A stretch of 14,085 bases of DNA from Flavobacteriaceae bacterium (GTDB lineage: Bacteria > Bacteroidota > Bacteroidia > Flavobacteriales > Flavobacteriaceae), in assembly GCA_014239895.1 (NCBI GenBank), contig JAAZXZ010000066.1, positions 1-14,085 of the forward strand, written 5' to 3'. The number at the start of each line of letters is the position of its first letter. Within the stretch, counting starts at the first letter, position 1. Below, one piece after another: positions 7,269 to 14,085 of this stretch. The notes below the pieces were generated by a model. That model had not been told where the DNA came from and ran no database searches. It was given only the letters and a program-made list of their open reading frames with translations. The position numbers were made by a program, and so were the translations under genes.

Positions 7269-8486
7269 CTAAAATGACCATTTTAATCTAGCATAGTAGC
7301 CATTAATTCTGCTGATAGTATTAATAGGGGCAAAGTCTGTACCTGCATGAGGTATATTAGAATTAAATTCATCATCCATATAGAAAAATTGACCAATTAT
7401 ACTTGCGTCAAGAGAGGCATTAATTTCATAGGAAATATTAGGAGAAAAGAAAAAGAAATTAATTCCTTCACCATAAAGTAGAGTAAACGATGAATTTATT
7501 GCAGGTGTAATAAATGTAGAAGCCTGAATTAAAAAACTATTTTTTGAAGGCATTAAATTTTTTGGTGAAAGCACATTTTGTGTTACTGAATGAGGATTAA
7601 ATTGTTGAGGATCTGAAAATCCATTTGAATTATATAGATGAGAAGCTAAAATGTAAAAACCATTTTTGAATGAGTAATCTATTGAAGTTGACAGGCTAGT
7701 AGAATTGGTCTCAGAAGAATCATCTGAAATAAAGTAGGTGATTTCCCCCTTAAATCCTGCATTTTTTATATTTCCAGCCCATCCACCTCCTAATGCTATA
7801 TCATCATAATAATTTGCTAGCAAAAATTGAAAATCATATCCCATTTTATTTATTTTATACAATGCAGCAATCACTGAGCTGTTGATTTCTATGGTTTGAT
7901 TTATGAATGTTGATGGCTTATAAACAATATCCAAACTCGATAAATCATCTCCAGTATATTGGAAACGAATGACATCTGATCCAGGTCGTTCTATATAATC
8001 AAAATCAATAAAATTATAGGCGTTAAATAGGTCATTTGAATTCCATATAGTATTTATTCCCCAATTAACCCTTTGACGACCAACGCTTATTTCAATTTTT
8101 TCTTTTTGATATTTTAGCCACATTCTATCAATCATAGAATGTATTTTAAACTTAGAGTCATTAATAAAATAATGAGATAAATCAACATATCCATCATCAG
8201 AGTTAAATTCACCTTCATCAAACAGTATACGGTTCCTTAGTTCTAATCCTATTGAAAAATTTTCTTGTATATAACCCCTAATATTAAGCCTATTATGAAT
8301 TAAATGATTTGTTTGGGATTCTTGATGATTTAACCCTTGAAATTCTAGATATGAAGGCAAATAGGTTATATATCCCCCTAAGGTAAATTCTGTCTTTTTT
8401 TCTTGACCTTGTAATTCAATACAGGATGCTATGATAAGAAAAAATAGAAAAAATTTATTTTTTAATATCCTTAATAATTTTTCCAT
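7269..8486 (-). CDS. Outer-membrane beta-barrel protein, last gene of ABC/LolA-like unit
   Basis: The 405-residue product has a signal sequence (KNKFFLFFLIIASCIELQGQ, about 9-28). The rest is built of alternating aromatic/polar strands, for example FTLGGYITYLPSYLEF, FSIGLELRNRILFDEG and IEISVGRQRVNWG. It ends in YYARLKWSF; a terminal Phe is the usual signal for beta-barrel assembly. The segment GRQRVNWGINTIWNSNDLFN, followed by RPGSDVIRFQY, resembles barrel proteins of the DUF1302/alginate-export type, though I cannot confirm the family by eye. The start (ATG 8486) lies 32 bases inside the ATPase gene, strongly suggesting co-transcription. IASC (19-22) also matches a lipobox, but a lipidated barrel would be unusual and cleavage after Gly-Gln or nearby is equally possible. 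From its context I infer that it is the outer-membrane end of the transport system encoded upstream. Confidence 0.75.
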   Translation of the reverse strand: MEKLLRILKNKFFLFFLIIASCIELQGQEKKTEFTLGGYITYLPSYLEFQGLNHQESQTNHLIHNRLNIRGYIQENFSIGLELRNRILFDEGEFNSDDGYVDLSHYFINDSKFKIHSMIDRMWLKYQKEKIEISVGRQRVNWGINTIWNSNDLFNAYNFIDFDYIERPGSDVIRFQYTGDDLSSLDIVYKPSTFINQTIEINSSVIAALYKINKMGYDFQFLLANYYDDIALGGGWAGNIKNAGFKGEITYFISDDSSETNSTSLSTSIDYSFKNGFYILASHLYNSNGFSDPQQFNPHSVTQNVLSPKNLMPSKNSFLIQASTFITPAINSSFTLLYGEGINFFFFSPNISYEINASLDASIIGQFFYMDDEFNSNIPHAGTDFAPINTISRINGYYARLKWSF

Positions 8487-9132
8487 CTTCTAAAGTTACA
8501 ACTCTTCTTGCTCTATCAATAACCCTTTGGTCATGAGTAGAGAACACAAACGTTATATTTTCTTGCTTATTTAATTTAGACATAATATCAAGTAATTTTG
8601 CTGTAGATTTTGAATCTAAATTAGCTGTGGGTTCATCTGCAAGTATGAATTTTGGTTTTGAAGCAAGCGCCCTTGCAACTGCCACTCTTTGCTGCTGACC
8701 ACCTGATAGTTCTGCTGGTCTTCTTTTTGACATATTACTCATACCTACTTCACTTAATAAATCACTTGATCTCTGATCCATATCCTGCTTATTATAGCCT
8801 TGCATTAACATAACCATTTCAATATTTTCCTTGGCTGTTAGCACAGGTATTAAGTTATAAGATTGAAACACAAAGCCTATATTATTTAGTCTAAATTTTA
8901 TCATTTGACCTGATGAATATGATGAAATTACTTCATCATCTATAATTACGTTACCGCTTGTTGGATCATCTAGACCACCTATACAATTCAATAATGTAGT
9001 TTTTCCTGATCCAGAAGGGCCTACAATGGCAGTAAATTCTCCATCAGAAATTTCTAAGTTTACATTATCTACAGCCTTAACTTTTAAACTGCCTTGTTTA
9101 TATGTTTTTTTTAAATTTTCTGTTTCTATCAT
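8455..9132 (-). CDS. ABC transporter ATP-binding protein, LolD/MacB type
   Basis: The 225-residue cytoplasmic ATPase energises the two permeases encoded just upstream. It carries a complete nucleotide-binding domain: Walker A GPSGSGKTT (38-46), Q-loop Gln90 in FVFQSYNL, ABC signature LSGGQ (142-146) followed by QQRVAVARALA, Walker B FILADEP with Asp166 and Glu167, the D-loop NLD, and the H-loop His200 in STHD. Both the sequence (YKQGSLKVKAVDNVNLEI, IGGLDDPTSG) and the length are typical of LolD and of other ATPases that pair with FtsX-fold permeases (mechanotransmission type). Ten bases separate it from the permease gene before it, and its last 32 bases overlap the barrel gene. All catalytic residues are intact. 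Confidence 0.93.
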   Translation of the reverse strand: MIETENLKKTYKQGSLKVKAVDNVNLEISDGEFTAIVGPSGSGKTTLLNCIGGLDDPTSGNVIIDDEVISSYSSGQMIKFRLNNIGFVFQSYNLIPVLTAKENIEMVMLMQGYNKQDMDQRSSDLLSEVGMSNMSKRRPAELSGGQQQRVAVARALASKPKFILADEPTANLDSKSTAKLLDIMSKLNKQENITFVFSTHDQRVIDRARRVVTLEDGKIIKDIKK

Positions 9133-9142
9133 AATTTGATAT

Positions 9143-10384
9143 TTAAATTGATTTTGTTGCTTCTACTGGATTTATTTTAAGAGCTCTTATTGCAGGAAAT
9201 ATTGATGAAATGGATGAAATCAATATTACTAATAAACTCAAATTAAAATAATATTCAATTGGAAGCTTTAAATAGAGTATTGTTCCTACACCAAAGTTCT
9301 CAAGTCCAGACCCTACGACACTTAAATCTATACCACTCACACTATAATAATCTATAGTAATATATGTGATCAGAAGACTAAATGGTATAGCAACTAAAGA
9401 AAGAAATACAGTCTCAAAACAAATCATTAAGAATATATAAATCTTTGTCATTCCTATAGACATAAGCATTCCTATTTCTTTTTTTCTTTCAAGAATTGCC
9501 ATGAGCATAGTATTGATAATACCAAAGGATAAGCCGGAAAGGACAATTAACATAAATATGTATAAAAATGAACCTAACATTTGATTTGCATAAGCGAGTT
9601 CAACAGCAATTTCATCCCAAGATTTAACATCTAGTGTGTTATTAATTTTCTGTAGATCTAATTTTAATGATTCATTTAAAGAGTTAGTCGTAACACCGCC
9701 ATCAACAGTTAAAATAGGAATTTCATGATAGCTTTTTAAATCAGGTATATTAGAAAAGATAGAACTATTTTTTACAAAAACATTGTAATCATCAAACATT
9801 CCATTTCCAGATTTAAAAATACCCTCAATTCTAAATAACAAGGATGTTATATCTCCATTTACATTTTGGAAAGCTATAACAACCTTAGATCGAAGTTTTA
9901 GATTTAGTTTCTCTGCTAACTTTTTGCCAACAACCATTGTGTTTGATCTTTCAGATTCAAAATAATCCCCTTTAATAATTTTAGTATATACATTAGTTAC
10001 TTTCATCTCAGTTTCAGGATTGATTCCAAGAACATTTACCCCATAGGAACCAGTAGAATTTGATAACATGCCGTTTATTACAACTCTTTTGGAATAGGCT
10101 TTTACTCTATTATCTTGTTTTAATTTTTCCTCTAAATACTGAATATTAGAAATAGTATCGCTTAGAGAATATTCTTTAGAGAACTCTTTATCATGTATTT
10201 GAATGTCAGCTAGGTAGGTGTTTATTGCCGTATCCATCCGTTGACTATTTAGAGTAATCATTAAAGATGAAATTATTAGTCCTCCATATAGGCCTAATAC
10301 TATGGAAAGAATTACTACCAGACTTCTTTTTTTATTTCTCCAGATATTTCTCCACCCTATTTTTATTAATGTAATTAGATTCAT
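9143..10384 (-). CDS. FtsX/LolC-E-type ABC permease (second of pair)
   Basis: The 413-residue inner-membrane protein has the four-helix topology of the MacB/LolC/FtsX superfamily. TM1 is at about 22-45, and a large periplasmic domain (about 46-268) follows. Then come TM2 (about 271-296), TM3 (about 316-346) and TM4 (about 381-400). The coupling segment ERKKEIGMLMSIGMTK (299-314), which contacts the ATPase, and the C-terminal PAIRALKINPVEA (397-409) are hallmarks of the FtsX domain. The N terminus WRNIWRNKKRS closely resembles that of the partner permease (WRNIWRNNKRT), which suggests an ancient duplication and a heterodimer such as LolC-LolE. Its start overlaps the partner's stop by four bases (ATGA). 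No MacA-like adaptor gene is adjacent, arguing against an efflux pump of MacAB type. Confidence 0.9.
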   Translation of the reverse strand: MNLITLIKIGWRNIWRNKKRSLVVILSIVLGLYGGLIISSLMITLNSQRMDTAINTYLADIQIHDKEFSKEYSLSDTISNIQYLEEKLKQDNRVKAYSKRVVINGMLSNSTGSYGVNVLGINPETEMKVTNVYTKIIKGDYFESERSNTMVVGKKLAEKLNLKLRSKVVIAFQNVNGDITSLLFRIEGIFKSGNGMFDDYNVFVKNSSIFSNIPDLKSYHEIPILTVDGGVTTNSLNESLKLDLQKINNTLDVKSWDEIAVELAYANQMLGSFLYIFMLIVLSGLSFGIINTMLMAILERKKEIGMLMSIGMTKIYIFLMICFETVFLSLVAIPFSLLITYITIDYYSVSGIDLSVVGSGLENFGVGTILYLKLPIEYYFNLSLLVILISSISSIFPAIRALKINPVEATKSI

Positions 10385-11604
10385 TCTTTCATAGCTTTTA
10401 CAGGGTTTAAAGATAAAATCTTAATAGCTGGATAAATTGATATAAGTATCGAAATAGCAAAAATAAAAAGTGCATGAGAGATAGGTATATCCCAATTTAT
10501 AGAAAAGGGTACTACTGGGTCAAAACCAAATTCACCCATTGCATCACCTAATCCTTCCCCAAAACTTTCCATATTAATTGGATTTTTATTGAAATAATTT
10601 GAAATAGGTCTAGTTATTGCTACTCCAATTATTACTCCTATAGAGGAGAGTATAATAGTTTCTAATAATATTATCAGATATAACTTTATTCTATTCATTC
10701 CAATTGAGAGTAAAACACCAAATTCGTACATTCTCTCTTCTGTCATCATAAGAACTGTTCCAAACATACCAAAGCATACAATTACATATAATATAAAAGC
10801 CATTATTAATCCTCCTACATTATCTGCTGTAATCATTTGATCCAATTCAGGAAGAATTTCTTTCCATGTCATAACTTCATAATCATTAGAAATAGCCTTT
10901 TTAATATCTTCTGCTATCTTTTTCTCATCGTAATATTCTTTCTTGTTAACAATAAGGTGAGTAGCAATATTTTCTGATGATATATATTCCTGAGCTGATT
11001 TTATGTCCATAAAAATGGTCATCTCATTTAATTTGGGATTTTTTAAATCAATTATTCCATTAGCCACATATTTACCTGCAGCCATCATTCCTTGATAACC
11101 TTGGCCAAAAAGAACTAAGGTGTCACCCATTTTGACATCAAAATATTCTGCTATTCCTTTACTTAAAATTATTCCATCAGTACTATCAAAAGACGTTGAA
11201 CCTTCTATTATTTTATTATCCCAATCTGATATTAGCTGTTCTTTTTCAACTTCAATACCAGTAATTATTGTTCCTTTAGATTTTTCTCCTTTTGAAACCA
11301 AAGAAAATGTTTGAAGTCGTTTTGAAATATTATCAACGCCAGTAATAGAATTAATTTCATCAATTAGCCTATCATCTACTTCCATTGAATTATTAACACT
11401 TTGTTTTTCCCAATATCCATTAGCATGAACTTGAATATAACCGGAATAAGACTGTACAACTGTATTTATAATACTATCATAGAACCCAAGCTGCATGCTT
11501 CTCATTAAAATTACAAGAATTAAGGCTCCTGAAATAGAGAGGGTGCTTATTAAAGTTCTTTTATTATTTCTCCAGATATTTCTCCACGCAATCTTTAGAA
11601 TCAT
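10381..11604 (-). CDS. FtsX/LolC-E-type ABC permease (first of pair)
   Basis: The 407-residue protein is the partner of the following permease. It shows the cytoplasmic N-terminal WRNIWRNNKRT (7-17), TM1 (about 18-34) and a periplasmic domain containing YSGYIQVHANGYW, a pattern seen in LolE-like permeases (COG4591). Three C-terminal membrane segments follow, with the coupling segment TEERMYEFGVLLSIGMNR between TM2 and TM3, and it ends in YPAIKILSLNPVKAMKE. A Gly/acid-rich stretch (MESFGEGLGDAMGEFGFD) in the loop between TM3 and TM4 is distinctive; the partner has a shorter Gly-rich loop there (VVGSGLENFGVG). Its start overlaps the LolA-like gene's stop, and its stop overlaps the next start, both as ATGA. 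This indicates one translationally coupled operon with balanced expression of the two permeases. Confidence 0.9.
   Translation of the reverse strand: MILKIAWRNIWRNNKRTLISTLSISGALILVILMRSMQLGFYDSIINTVVQSYSGYIQVHANGYWEKQSVNNSMEVDDRLIDEINSITGVDNISKRLQTFSLVSKGEKSKGTIITGIEVEKEQLISDWDNKIIEGSTSFDSTDGIILSKGIAEYFDVKMGDTLVLFGQGYQGMMAAGKYVANGIIDLKNPKLNEMTIFMDIKSAQEYISSENIATHLIVNKKEYYDEKKIAEDIKKAISNDYEVMTWKEILPELDQMITADNVGGLIMAFILYVIVCFGMFGTVLMMTEERMYEFGVLLSIGMNRIKLYLIILLETIILSSIGVIIGVAITRPISNYFNKNPINMESFGEGLGDAMGEFGFDPVVPFSINWDIPISHALFIFAISILISIYPAIKILSLNPVKAMKE
11564..11587 (-). repeat. 24-bp exact repeat in the two permease genes (second copy 10332-10355)
   Basis: The same 24 bases occur at 11564-11587 and 10332-10355, in the 5' coding parts of the two permease genes. 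Each copy encodes the W-R-N-I-W-R-N motif, and within it TGGAGAAAT occurs twice. It is most simply a paralogous coding motif kept identical at DNA level, not a mobile repeat. Confidence 0.7.
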
Positions 11605-12344
11605 CTTAAGTTTTTCATATAGTTAGGCATGAAAAATCGACTATTTATATGGAGGTCAAATTCCCATACTAGCCTTTCAATAATGGTTTTATTCCCTTCT
11701 TTTTCTAATGGGATAAATTCAATTATTGAAGGTAGTTTCTTTCCGTCAAAATTCTTTACTGCTTTGCCATGCATAATACTTACAAGTTCGTTATACTCAT
11801 CAAAGAATTGTGTTTTTAATTGCATGTAATCAATTTTGTCTATCCACATGACTAGTTTTCCCCAGACAACAGGAGCATCTTCATTAGGGATGAGTTCAAT
11901 AATCCAACAATCTAAACCTCCTACTGATTCTTCACCAATTATAGAATTGGAATAGTCATTTTGTATTGATGATCTTTGAACAAGATCATCATTTGTAAAA
12001 TCTGTTCCCATCCAGTTTTGCATCATCATTGACGGTGGAAGTTTTATTGTTCTCTCTATAGATGGGATATAATTCCATACTTCATTTTCTCTTTTTAAGA
12101 AAACTGTTCCTTTTTCTTTTGCAGGGGAAAGTACCACTGAAGCAAAATAATCTTCTCCAATTGACCAGCCTTTCATTACCATCTCTTTACTCCATTTGGG
12201 ACGTATGATTTTTATCATCATTTCTTGGTATGATGATTCTATTCCACGTATTTTTTCTTCAGATTGTTTTAGAATTTCATTTGCTTCTTGTGTGAAAGAT
12301 GTAAGAAAAGAAAACAGACAAATTATAAAAACTAATTTTTTCAT
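11601..12344 (-). CDS. LolA-like outer-membrane lipoprotein-sorting family protein
   Basis: The 247-residue product has a cleavable signal peptide (MKKLVFIICLFSFLTSFT, likely cut before Gln19), so it should act in the periplasm. The mature part reads as the LolA-like 'outer membrane lipoprotein-sorting protein' family often found beside ABC or RND exporters. Typical are ANEILKQSEEKIRG at the N terminus, VFLKRENEVWNYIPSIERTI, PPSMMMQNWMGTDFTNDDLV, and later strands such as CWIIELIP and KLVMWIDK. LolA-fold proteins are half-open barrels with a hydrophobic pocket that carries acyl chains. I start it at ATG 12344; an in-frame TTG at 12359 would add five residues (TTNNN-type, polar) in front of the signal peptide. 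It is the first gene of the five-gene unit, has a good promoter upstream, and ends in an ATGA overlap with the first permease. Cargo is unknown. Confidence 0.83.
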   Translation of the reverse strand: MKKLVFIICLFSFLTSFTQEANEILKQSEEKIRGIESSYQEMMIKIIRPKWSKEMVMKGWSIGEDYFASVVLSPAKEKGTVFLKRENEVWNYIPSIERTIKLPPSMMMQNWMGTDFTNDDLVQRSSIQNDYSNSIIGEESVGGLDCWIIELIPNEDAPVVWGKLVMWIDKIDYMQLKTQFFDEYNELVSIMHGKAVKNFDGKKLPSIIEFIPLEKEGNKTIIERLVWEFDLHINSRFFMPNYMKNLR

Positions 12345-12387
12345 ATTGTTGTTTGTCAATAGATCTTTAATAGAAAGAATTGTTGCG

Positions 12388-12416
12388 CAAATTTACAAAA
12401 TTTATATTCTTTATAA
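12388..12416 (-). promoter_or_regulatory. Putative promoter of the LolA-like/ABC/barrel operon
   Basis: On the minus strand TAAATTTG (12395-12388) matches the Bacteroidota -7 consensus TAnnTTTG exactly. Eighteen bases upstream is TTA (12416-12414), one mismatch from the -33 TTG. Initiation near 12383 would leave a leader of about 40 bases before ATG 12344. The 84-bp gap after the sulfatase stop shows no terminator-like hairpin. Confidence 0.5.
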
Positions 12417-12428
12417 GTATGATTAATG

Positions 12429-13970
12429 TCATAGATCATTTAATTCTTTAAATTTAAATCGATCCAGTTCAGCGGTCTCATGTTCATCAATCATGATTCT
12501 TTCAATTCTCTTAATAATATCGGGATGATCTTTAGATAAATCAATTTCTTCACCCAAATCATTTTCTAAATTGTACAATTCGATTTTCATATTTCCATCA
12601 AAAATATTTTTTCTAATCCCTTTCCATTTACCTATTCTTACAGCTTGTTGACCTTTATAGCTTGGGAATTCCCAATAAAGAAAATCATGAGCTTTTTGTT
12701 TTTTATTTAATAATGTATTCTTAAAGCTGATGCCATCAATTTTATTAGGAATATTAGCACCAGTAATATCACATAATGTGGGTAGAACATCATAGAAAGA
12801 AGAAATGTGATCTGAAGTTGAACCTGGTTTTATTCGATTAGGCCAGCTAACGATCATAGGAACTCTTATGCCGCCCTCATGTAGAAACCCTTTTGTTTTT
12901 CCATAACCATTAGAAAATGGCTTTGAACTATCAAAAAAACTAAAATCTACACCACCAAGATATGTGGGTCCATTATCACTGGAAAAAACAATTATAGTAT
13001 TTTCATATTGATCTATTTCTTTTAATTTTTTTATTAATTCTCCTATTTGATTATCCAGATGGGTAATCATTGCCGCATATGTAGCCTTAGGAAATCTATT
13101 TGGGAAATAACCTTGATTTCCCAAATATGGATTTGGATCATCTAATATTTCTCGATATGTATTTACACTTTCTACTGGCGCTTGTAATGGCAGGTGAGGA
13201 AGTGGTGATGCATAGAATAAGAAAAACGAATTATCCTTGTTATTTTCAAGAAATGATAATGCTTTTTGATGAATTTTATCTGGCGCATATTCCTTTTGAG
13301 TAAAAATAGAATAGCTTGATTCATCCATAGGGTTGTCTTCTGGATTTAATTTAGTAGTTGGACTAATTAAATCATTTTCTAGAAAAACCTTTGTCTCATT
13401 CTCCCAAAGATGAGACGGGTAGAGATTGTGAGCCTGCCTTTGGCAATTATATCCATAAAAAGTATCAAAACCTTGAAGATTTGGGACTCCAACAGTTTCG
13501 GGAGCTCCTAGTCCCCATTTTCCAAACATTCCTGTTGTATAGCCAGCTTTTTGCAGTAATTTTCCGATAGTTACAGTATTTTCTGGAATAGGTCTTTGTC
13601 CTTCAAGTGAAGTATCGCTAAAAGCCTTAACATAATCCCATACTTCACCGCGTTCTCTCCATTCATCATTCCCCCTTATATAGGAGTGGCCCATATGTTT
13701 TCCTGTAATCAATGAATATCTGGCTGGTGCACATACTGGGGCACCAGAATAATGTTGTGTAAACACCATTCCATTAGTGGCTAATAGATCAATATTTGGG
13801 GTTTTGATTATCTCCTGCCCATTATAACCCACTTCACCATAACCTAAATCATCAGCAAGAATGTAGATAATATTAGGAGAAACTTTATTTTCTTTATTTG
13901 AGCAATTATTCAGAAAACAAAGCAACAATAATAAATAAAATAATTTGTTAAACTTCAATTGCATAAGCAT
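12429..13970 (-). CDS. Formylglycine-dependent sulfatase, predicted lipoprotein
   Basis: The 513-residue enzyme should release sulfate from sulfated sugars or other sulfate esters outside the cytoplasm. A hydrophobic signal (FNKLFYLLLLLCFLNNC) ends at a possible lipid-attachment Cys23. The catalytic motif is C80-APARYSLITG, in which the Cys is converted to formylglycine. Metal ligands are Asp40 and Asp41 (ILADDLGYG) and Asp332-Asn333 (SSDNGPT). Lys151 in GKWGLG, His259 in PHLP and Lys360 before HEGGIRVP complete the site. The common GKWH is GKWG here, a variant I associate with some sulfatase subfamilies. No maturation enzyme (FGE or anSME) lies in the window. The start overlaps the upstream phosphatase-like gene's end by 23 bases; ATG 13964 is an alternative start. 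The polymer attacked cannot be read from the sequence. Confidence 0.93.
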   Translation of the reverse strand: MLMQLKFNKLFYLLLLLCFLNNCSNKENKVSPNIIYILADDLGYGEVGYNGQEIIKTPNIDLLATNGMVFTQHYSGAPVCAPARYSLITGKHMGHSYIRGNDEWRERGEVWDYVKAFSDTSLEGQRPIPENTVTIGKLLQKAGYTTGMFGKWGLGAPETVGVPNLQGFDTFYGYNCQRQAHNLYPSHLWENETKVFLENDLISPTTKLNPEDNPMDESSYSIFTQKEYAPDKIHQKALSFLENNKDNSFFLFYASPLPHLPLQAPVESVNTYREILDDPNPYLGNQGYFPNRFPKATYAAMITHLDNQIGELIKKLKEIDQYENTIIVFSSDNGPTYLGGVDFSFFDSSKPFSNGYGKTKGFLHEGGIRVPMIVSWPNRIKPGSTSDHISSFYDVLPTLCDITGANIPNKIDGISFKNTLLNKKQKAHDFLYWEFPSYKGQQAVRIGKWKGIRKNIFDGNMKIELYNLENDLGEEIDLSKDHPDIIKRIERIMIDEHETAELDRFKFKELNDL

Positions 13971-14085
13971 TAGATGTTTTGTTTTTCATAGAGTCAAAAT
14001 AAAAATCAATCTGCCCCAAATAAAGGCCAAAGCATCCTACTTGATTGATTATTACTTTTTCTCCATCAATGTTTGTAACAATCTC
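13948..14085 (-). CDS. C-terminal end of metallophosphatase/5'-nucleotidase-like protein (partial)
   Basis: Only the last 45 codons are present, entering from the right edge and ending with TAA at 13950-13948. The reading frame gives EIVTNIDGEKVIINQVGCFG, then LYLGQIDFYFDS and a short polar tail. The V-T-N-x-D-G-x-x-V-x-I-N-Q-V-G...L-G-x-I-D-F pattern is what I know from the end of the metallophosphatase domain in bifunctional 5'-nucleotidase proteins of Bacteroidota, which hydrolyse nucleotides or sugar phosphates in the periplasm. The gene continues into the sulfatase start with an overlap, suggesting one transcript. The identification rests on a short piece, so it is moderate. Confidence 0.6.
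   Translation of the reverse strand, partial: EIVTNIDGEKVIINQVGCFGLYLGQIDFYFDSMKNKTSNAYAIEV

Noticed and set aside
11120..11314. 64-codon plus-strand ORF inside the first permease
   Set aside because: Antisense shadow of the permease periplasmic domain with no recognisable features.
8455..11604. MacAB-TolC type efflux pump
   Set aside because: The permeases belong to the same superfamily, but no periplasmic adaptor (MacA) or TolC-like gene is present, the ATPase is separate, and the first gene is LolA-like.
12196..12426. 76-codon plus-strand ORF over the LolA-like gene and its promoter
   Set aside because: Mostly antisense to the LolA-like coding region; no family resemblance and no start signal.
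13100..13303. 67-codon plus-strand ORF inside the sulfatase
   Set aside because: Antisense shadow of the conserved sulfatase domain.

Overview
The window reads as a chromosomal segment of an AT-rich, probably free-living or marine member of the Bacteroidota (Flavobacteriia-like). The reasons are the very A/T-rich codon use, the family-level character of the proteins (DnaA domain I, RibD beginning MNIHEKY, Bacteroidota-type lipoproteins), no obvious Shine-Dalgarno dependence, and two upstream sites that fit the Bacteroidota sigma-factor consensus TAnnTTTG. No tRNA, rRNA, CRISPR array, insertion sequence, phage gene or attachment site was seen. The assignment is by reading protein motifs, not by database search.

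Layout. 1-314 (-) is the 5' end of dnaA, followed by about 250 bp of extremely A/T-rich non-coding DNA. 566-1573 (-) is ribD (riboflavin synthesis). Divergent from it are a GNAT acetyltransferase and prmC (release-factor glutamine methyltransferase), coupled by an ATGA overlap (1593-2926, +). Convergent to these is a two-gene (-) unit of a GH20 beta-N-acetylhexosaminidase lipoprotein and cutC, coupled by a TAATG overlap (2932-5177). 5242-7242 (+) is ligA, ending at a small symmetrical hairpin that probably terminates transcription from both sides. 7269-12344 (-) is a tightly packed five-gene unit: LolA-like periplasmic protein, two FtsX/LolC-E-type permeases, a LolD-type ATPase and an outer-membrane beta-barrel. 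12429-13970 (-) is a formylglycine-type sulfatase lipoprotein whose start lies inside the 3' end of a partial metallophosphatase/5'-nucleotidase-like gene (13948-14085, -).

How the genes fit together. The first half is largely housekeeping (replication initiation, DNA ligation, riboflavin, translation termination). The secreted hexosaminidase, sulfatase and phosphatase-like protein suggest scavenging of sugars, sulfate or phosphate from amino-sugar-containing, sulfated or phosphorylated polymers. The most interesting part is the five-gene envelope unit. It has every compartment of a trafficking route (cytoplasmic ATPase, inner-membrane permease pair, periplasmic lipid-binding-fold carrier, outer-membrane barrel), yet neither a LolB-like acceptor nor a MacA-like adaptor. 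I propose it is a dedicated lipid or lipoprotein export route ending in a beta-barrel. This is inference from composition and gene order.
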